Of a stretch of DNA of 9,855 nt, positions 5,474 to 9,855 are shown in pieces. Below the pieces are notes generated by a model. It did no database searches. It was not told the DNA's origin and saw only the letters and a list, made by a program, of their open reading frames with translations. The DNA comes from Dehalococcoidia bacterium (GTDB lineage Bacteria; Chloroflexota; Dehalococcoidia; JAUSJJ01): contig JAUSJJ010000024.1 of assembly GCA_030647705.1 (NCBI GenBank), positions 1 to 9,855 of the forward strand, given 5' to 3'. The translations under genes and the position numbers were made by a program. The stretch's first letter is position 1. Each line of letters begins with the position of its first letter.

Positions 5474-8400
5474 ATGCCGGATTACGATTCAAGGTACAAG
5501 CAGGCGGCGCAGAACTTCCTCAACATGCCTGAGTCCCGACGGATTCAGAGGTTTAATGAGCTGTCCCCTGCCAATCAGCAGAAGCTCCGTGGCTACCTGT
5601 CCAGCATCGGCATTGAGCCGGACAGCGTTATGAAGCCGCGTCAGGGCTTCGACTGGGGTTCCGGCATAAAGGCCATGACCAGTCCGGCGTCCGAGTGGTG
5701 GCAACGGCCCCTGGGAGCGGTAGAGACTGTATTCAAGCCCTTCCAGGCCGTAACCGAGTTCGGCGTCAAGCCGGTGCTGGGTGAGGTGTACAAAGGTGCT
5801 GTGACACTCGCCCTTGGCGAACAGACCAGCGAGGCGCAACTTCGTTCAGGAGCCATTTCCGGCAAGGAAGCATGGGAACGCTGGAGGGCCCCGTTGCCTC
5901 TGATAAAGGGCTTGGCCGAAGAAGGCTTGAACCCGCTCAACATCGTTCCGTTTGCAGCGCCGATCAAGGGCGTGTCGATAGCGGCCCGAGCAGCAGGAGC
6001 CATCAAGCTGGCTTCTGGCGCGTCTAAGGTAGCAAAGGGCGTTGCAACCGCAGAACGCATCATGGCCTATCCTATCGCCAAACCTATCGAAGTGGCGATC
6101 AAACAGGTAGCAAAGAGGTTGCCGGGGCAGGCGACTAAGCTCTCCTTGACGGCAATGCCTTCGAATGCCGAGCTTATCGCAGATGTCGCCAAACGACACC
6201 CCGAACGGCTGCAAGTCCAGGGGAGCAGGGGCACATTGGGAGCCACCGGCCGCCTCCTGGCCATCCGGCCATCCACAAAGGGCCAGATTGACGAAGTGAC
6301 GTTGATAGCGAAGGCTGGCGTGGTGCGAGACGCCGGACAGGAATACGGGAGCAACCAGACGAAGACCTTGATGGCAACTTTCCTTGATCCACGGACTCCG
6401 TGGAAGGGCAAGCCTTATAAGGACTTGTTCCAGGTGGACGAAAAGGGGATTATCCACCATCCGGCCATCGTGCCTAAAGAGAATAAGCGGGGACTCGCCT
6501 TCAACGGCAAAGACCAGGGGAATGTCCTGGGCCAACCCGATAGCTTTGAGTGGGTAGGTGATGAAGGGAAGGCGTTGCGTCAGTGGGTGAACCAGCACCA
6601 AGCGGGCTGGGAAGCTCTGGGCAAGCTGAAGGATGTCGAGGGTGTTCCGGTTCACCTGCGGCAACTCGAACCCGGCGAGACCTATGTCGGCCGATTCATG
6701 GTAGCCATCGAACGGGAAAAGCCCGTCATCATGCACCCCACGGCGGCGCGAGTCCCCGGCAGCAAGACAACCGGGGAAAAGCGTATGGTGTTCGGGCCGA
6801 ATGACATGGGCAAGGCCATTAAGTTGGGCTATCGGTATGCTCCGCCGGACGAGGGCCTGGCCATCGCCTCCGGGCAGGCGTACAACCGCATCGCAGGCAT
6901 GAGAGCGGCCGAGGTCATGTTCCCCATGACTAAGACGATCTCGCAGCGTATGGATATCGGCGTTCAGTCCGTTGGTGAGAACCTGCTCAAGGACTTCAAG
7001 GATGCGCTATATGAGTCCAAGCTCGACCCGATGGGTAAATGGGACGTCGCTCAGGCCAACGAAACCTATCGGGACTCCCTGAAACTGCTCGGCGCGGTCA
7101 GAAGGGCCTCACGCGGCGAGAGCCTGCCGGGGCCAACCATTGACGCCTTAGAGAAGCGGTTTCCTGGCATGAGACAGAGGCTAGAGGCGGTCATGGGCAA
7201 GGAACCCACGGCCACCCAAGTCATACCAGAAGCCCCGTTGTCCCCTGCCGTGCCCTCTGCGGCAGAGAGCGCCGCGGCTAAGGGGGCATTGCCTACCGTT
7301 CCCACGGGTCAAGCGAGAACCCCGCAGGTTTCTACCGCCACAGAGCAGATGTTCCAAGCATTGGAGAAGACAAACCCAGGCATAGCAGGAACACTAAGGG
7401 GTAAACTGGCAAAATCAGTTCCACTAACAACCGGACAAGGGCAGAGAATGGCGGGGGGAACCCCACTAACCGCACAAGAACAACGGGCTAACATAATCAA
7501 TGCCATCCTCGACGAAGCCAAGTCCGGCGCGGACAAGGCCAAGGTTGATTTACAGACCCTTCTGGCGGCGGATAAGGCCAAGAGGCAGGCTACCGTTGAC
7601 ATGACTAGAAAAGACTGGCGAGCCTATGCGCCAATATATAAAGCTGCCAAACTGAGGGCGCAGACCCCAACCGCCACGGAAGGCGTTGTCTACGAAGTCC
7701 CCGCACTCAGAAACAAGATCATCGAAGACGTGCGGGATGAAAACGGGACTGTGGTCATGTACGGCAAAGACCTGGCCAAGATGATAAATGATAAGTTCAA
7801 ACACGAAGAGGTCAACGCGGCGCTGCGCAAGGCGTCCGAACTCACCCGCGCCAGCGTCTCTCTAACCGCCAGCATGGACTTATCCTGGCCCATGATTCAG
7901 GGCTGGCTTGTCCTGGGGCACGACCTGTCTAACCTGGCGTTGGCCGGAGTGGGCAAGGCCACGCCGACGAACCATTGGGGCAAGGCCGTCATGGGCATGT
8001 TCCGAACGGCAATCAATCCGCAGTACATGGAACGCTTCATCGCGGAGAATGCCGACTACCTGGCGCGTCATCCTACGCTCATTACCGAACTGAGTGAGTT
8101 CTATGGCGGCCTGGAAGGAATAGCGAAAGTCGCAGGGAAGATACCAGGGCTAGGGCCGATGGCTGGCAAGGCATACCAGCAGACGTATGGACGCATGGGA
8201 GCGGCCTTTACCGCGCCGGGGATTATCGCCCGTGTTGAAGCGTCGAAGGCGCTGGAGCAATCCTTCGCCAAACGGCTGGGACTGACGGTAAAGGACTTAC
8301 CCTTGTCGGCGATAAACGAAATGGACGAAATCGCCAACAAGCTCACCGGCGTCATGTCGTCGAAGGCAATTGGCGCTGGCGGCACACAGAGAGCGATGGA

Positions 8401-9855
8401 AAGCACTGCGCTGTTCGCGCCGAGGTATCTCCGAGTCAATGTGATGGTGCTGAGGGATATGTTTGGCAACCCGGCGGCTAATGTGACGGCTAGAGAGGCG
8501 CAGAAGGCCATAGGGGGCGTCCTGGCAGCTCTGACGGCCTCCTATGTGGGCCTGTCGATAGCCATGGGGCAGAGTCCCAAGCTGAACCCGCTACCGCCAA
8601 AGTACGGCGGCGACGGCGGCAAGTTTATGACCGTGGAGATCGGCGGCGTTACAGTGGGCATCGGGGGATTCACCTACGGCATGATTCGACTGGCAGGCGG
8701 ACTCGCGGGCGCTGCGGCGACAGACCCTTCCGCATTGGTCAAGATGGACGTGAGGCAGAATCCGGCCTTGCAGTTCCTCATGGGCCGGTCATCGCCTTTG
8801 GTCTCGCTGGGACAAGAGATCGTTACCGGACGGGATTTCTTCGGGAATCGGCTTGAGGATTCGACCGACTGGCTCAAGGTAGCAGCGGACAAGGCCATGC
8901 CCTTCATGCTTTCCAGCCTCCTGATTGAGAAGAACGGGACGTGGGAGACATTACCTGGACAGTTCGCGGGCATGCGTACATGGCCTCGTGGCGAATGGGA
9001 GACGCGAGATAAGCTGAGAGATACTTATGCCGCGCCAATGGGCAAGAAGTGGGATGACCTGCCAAAGGGGACGCAAGACGACCTCGAACGGCAACACCCA
9101 GACCTGGCGGCTATGACGGAGAAGATCAAGACAGACCGCAACCAGCAGCAGGGCACCGATGTTGAACGGGCCTACGCGCAACAGCAGGCCGGTATCAAGG
9201 TGTGGTTCGATCAGAACATAGAGAACATCGCCAAACTAAAGGCGGAAGGTTCGCTGAATTGGGAACGATACAACGATCTCAGGGATGATTACCTGACGGA
9301 ACGCTTCTCTACTTCCGCAACCTTGTTCGATATGAAGTCATTGTTAGACCCCGAGCAAGCCGCAGACTTCGGGAAGTGGCTGGAGAAGAACCAGAAGCCG
9401 GAAGACAAGGCGATGGAAGGATATCGGGAGGTTCTCAGAGAGCCGGTAATCGGCCAGGATAACCTGCCCGATTGGGCGGCGACCTACGGCAAGGCCGATG
9501 AGTATTTGCAGAAGCTCGACACAGACACCAGACTATACATTCAGGCGCACGAAAGAGACTGGGTGAAAGACCTGCCGGAAACGGCGCAAGCTATTGAACG
9601 GGAGCGCCAATCGCTCATCGATTCCCTGCGGCCCTATTGGGACTTGAGGACGGCGTTGACCAAGCACCTGCAGGTCAAGGGCGGAGCGGACATCGAACGG
9701 TTGCAGAATGAGTGGGACAAAACGAGCTATCAGCTTAGGAAGATGCTGCTGGCGAAGGGGTATCCCCCGGAGTACGCAAACAGCTACATCAACTCCATGA
9801 AGAAAAGCAAGTACCCCACGCTGAAGATCTTCGACGCCATGCTGGACAGGACGCG
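5474..9855 (+). CDS. Giant phage virion protein with LPD38-like region, 3' end outside window
   Basis: An uninterrupted frame of 1,460 codons starts at ATG 5474 (GAGG at 5466-5469) and has no stop before the window edge. Residues 30-48 carry a motif shared with the previous gene's C-terminus. Residues 81-117 and 161-195 are amphipathic and Gly/Ala-rich. Residues 200-570 are unassigned. Residues 575-690 are a Pro/Thr/Ala linker. From about 795 come motifs I recognise from phage large polyvalent proteins (LPD38-like): DLSWPMIQGW (802-811), NKLTG (955-959), ALFAPRYL (979-986), a hydrophobic helix (1013-1032), KFMTVEIGGVTVGIGGF (from 1050) and SSPLVSLGQEIVTGRDFFG (1106-1124). The rest is mostly helical and charged (for example KWDDLPKGTQDDLERQHPDL from about 1192). 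Such proteins are thought to be carried in the virion and delivered with DNA. A tape-measure role is the main alternative. No peptidase, lysozyme or nucleotidyl-transfer motif is visible. Confidence 0.9.
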   Translation, partial: MPDYDSRYKQAAQNFLNMPESRRIQRFNELSPANQQKLRGYLSSIGIEPDSVMKPRQGFDWGSGIKAMTSPASEWWQRPLGAVETVFKPFQAVTEFGVKPVLGEVYKGAVTLALGEQTSEAQLRSGAISGKEAWERWRAPLPLIKGLAEEGLNPLNIVPFAAPIKGVSIAARAAGAIKLASGASKVAKGVATAERIMAYPIAKPIEVAIKQVAKRLPGQATKLSLTAMPSNAELIADVAKRHPERLQVQGSRGTLGATGRLLAIRPSTKGQIDEVTLIAKAGVVRDAGQEYGSNQTKTLMATFLDPRTPWKGKPYKDLFQVDEKGIIHHPAIVPKENKRGLAFNGKDQGNVLGQPDSFEWVGDEGKALRQWVNQHQAGWEALGKLKDVEGVPVHLRQLEPGETYVGRFMVAIEREKPVIMHPTAARVPGSKTTGEKRMVFGPNDMGKAIKLGYRYAPPDEGLAIASGQAYNRIAGMRAAEVMFPMTKTISQRMDIGVQSVGENLLKDFKDALYESKLDPMGKWDVAQANETYRDSLKLLGAVRRASRGESLPGPTIDALEKRFPGMRQRLEAVMGKEPTATQVIPEAPLSPAVPSAAESAAAKGALPTVPTGQARTPQVSTATEQMFQALEKTNPGIAGTLRGKLAKSVPLTTGQGQRMAGGTPLTAQEQRANIINAILDEAKSGADKAKVDLQTLLAADKAKRQATVDMTRKDWRAYAPIYKAAKLRAQTPTATEGVVYEVPALRNKIIEDVRDENGTVVMYGKDLAKMINDKFKHEEVNAALRKASELTRASVSLTASMDLSWPMIQGWLVLGHDLSNLALAGVGKATPTNHWGKAVMGMFRTAINPQYMERFIAENADYLARHPTLITELSEFYGGLEGIAKVAGKIPGLGPMAGKAYQQTYGRMGAAFTAPGIIARVEASKALEQSFAKRLGLTVKDLPLSAINEMDEIANKLTGVMSSKAIGAGGTQRAMESTALFAPRYLRVNVMVLRDMFGNPAANVTAREAQKAIGGVLAALTASYVGLSIAMGQSPKLNPLPPKYGGDGGKFMTVEIGGVTVGIGGFTYGMIRLAGGLAGAAATDPSALVKMDVRQNPALQFLMGRSSPLVSLGQEIVTGRDFFGNRLEDSTDWLKVAADKAMPFMLSSLLIEKNGTWETLPGQFAGMRTWPRGEWETRDKLRDTYAAPMGKKWDDLPKGTQDDLERQHPDLAAMTEKIKTDRNQQQGTDVERAYAQQQAGIKVWFDQNIENIAKLKAEGSLNWERYNDLRDDYLTERFSTSATLFDMKSLLDPEQAADFGKWLEKNQKPEDKAMEGYREVLREPVIGQDNLPDWAATYGKADEYLQKLDTDTRLYIQAHERDWVKDLPETAQAIERERQSLIDSLRPYWDLRTALTKHLQVKGGADIERLQNEWDKTSYQLRKMLLAKGYPPEYANSYINSMKKSKYPTLKIFDAMLDRT

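Noticed and set aside
5846..6736. Antisense open frame of 296 codons
   Set aside because: It lies wholly inside the giant gene on the other strand, has Cys/Arg/His-rich composition typical of a shadow frame, and shows no recognisable motif.

Overview
The window looks like a late structural (virion) module from a double-stranded DNA tailed bacteriophage or prophage (Caudoviricetes). The evidence is a large terminase with intact ATPase motifs, followed by a portal-type protein, a small helical protein, a low-complexity coiled-coil protein and the first 1,460 codons of a giant protein that runs off the right edge. Every supported gene is on the + strand. G+C is moderately high (about 55-60% by eye). 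Starts are ATG, GTG or TTG, most with clear AGGAGG-type ribosome-binding sites, so the host is a bacterium that uses Shine-Dalgarno initiation. The host genus cannot be read from the sequence. I saw no integrase, lysis enzyme, tRNA, CRISPR array, insertion sequence or factor-independent terminator.

Layout, left to right. Positions 1-77 hold no gene that can be supported. Next come two small overlapping genes: a 59-residue single-pass membrane protein (78-257) and a 67-residue Trp/Tyr-rich protein (247-450). terL (440-1810) starts at a TTG and overlaps the gene before it by 11 bases. The 52-base gap after terL is the only sizeable non-coding gap in the window, and it carries a good sigma70-type promoter (TTGACA, 16 bases, TATATT) just upstream of the portal gene (1863-3620). 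An 80-residue helical protein (3598-3840) and a 547-residue Pro/Ala/Gly-rich coiled-coil protein (3824-5467) overlap in tandem. The giant open frame (5474 to beyond 9855) starts 6 bases after that. There is no stretch of 300 bases or more without a gene.

How the genes may work together. TerL would dock on the portal vertex and pump DNA into the head. The two proteins encoded after the portal are the best candidates for internal or ejected virion proteins, or for scaffold/tail-assembly factors. The giant protein has, from about residue 795 to 1130, a series of motifs that I recognise from memory as the LPD38-like region of phage 'large polyvalent' proteins, which are thought to be packaged and injected with the DNA. 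A 19-residue motif at the C-terminus of the 547-residue protein recurs near the N-terminus of the giant protein (11 of 19 identical). This suggests that both bind the same partner or share an ancestral module. No major capsid gene lies between the portal and the giant gene, which is not the usual head-gene order.

I found no defence or other accessory system here. The most novel material is the giant protein and its coiled-coil neighbour.
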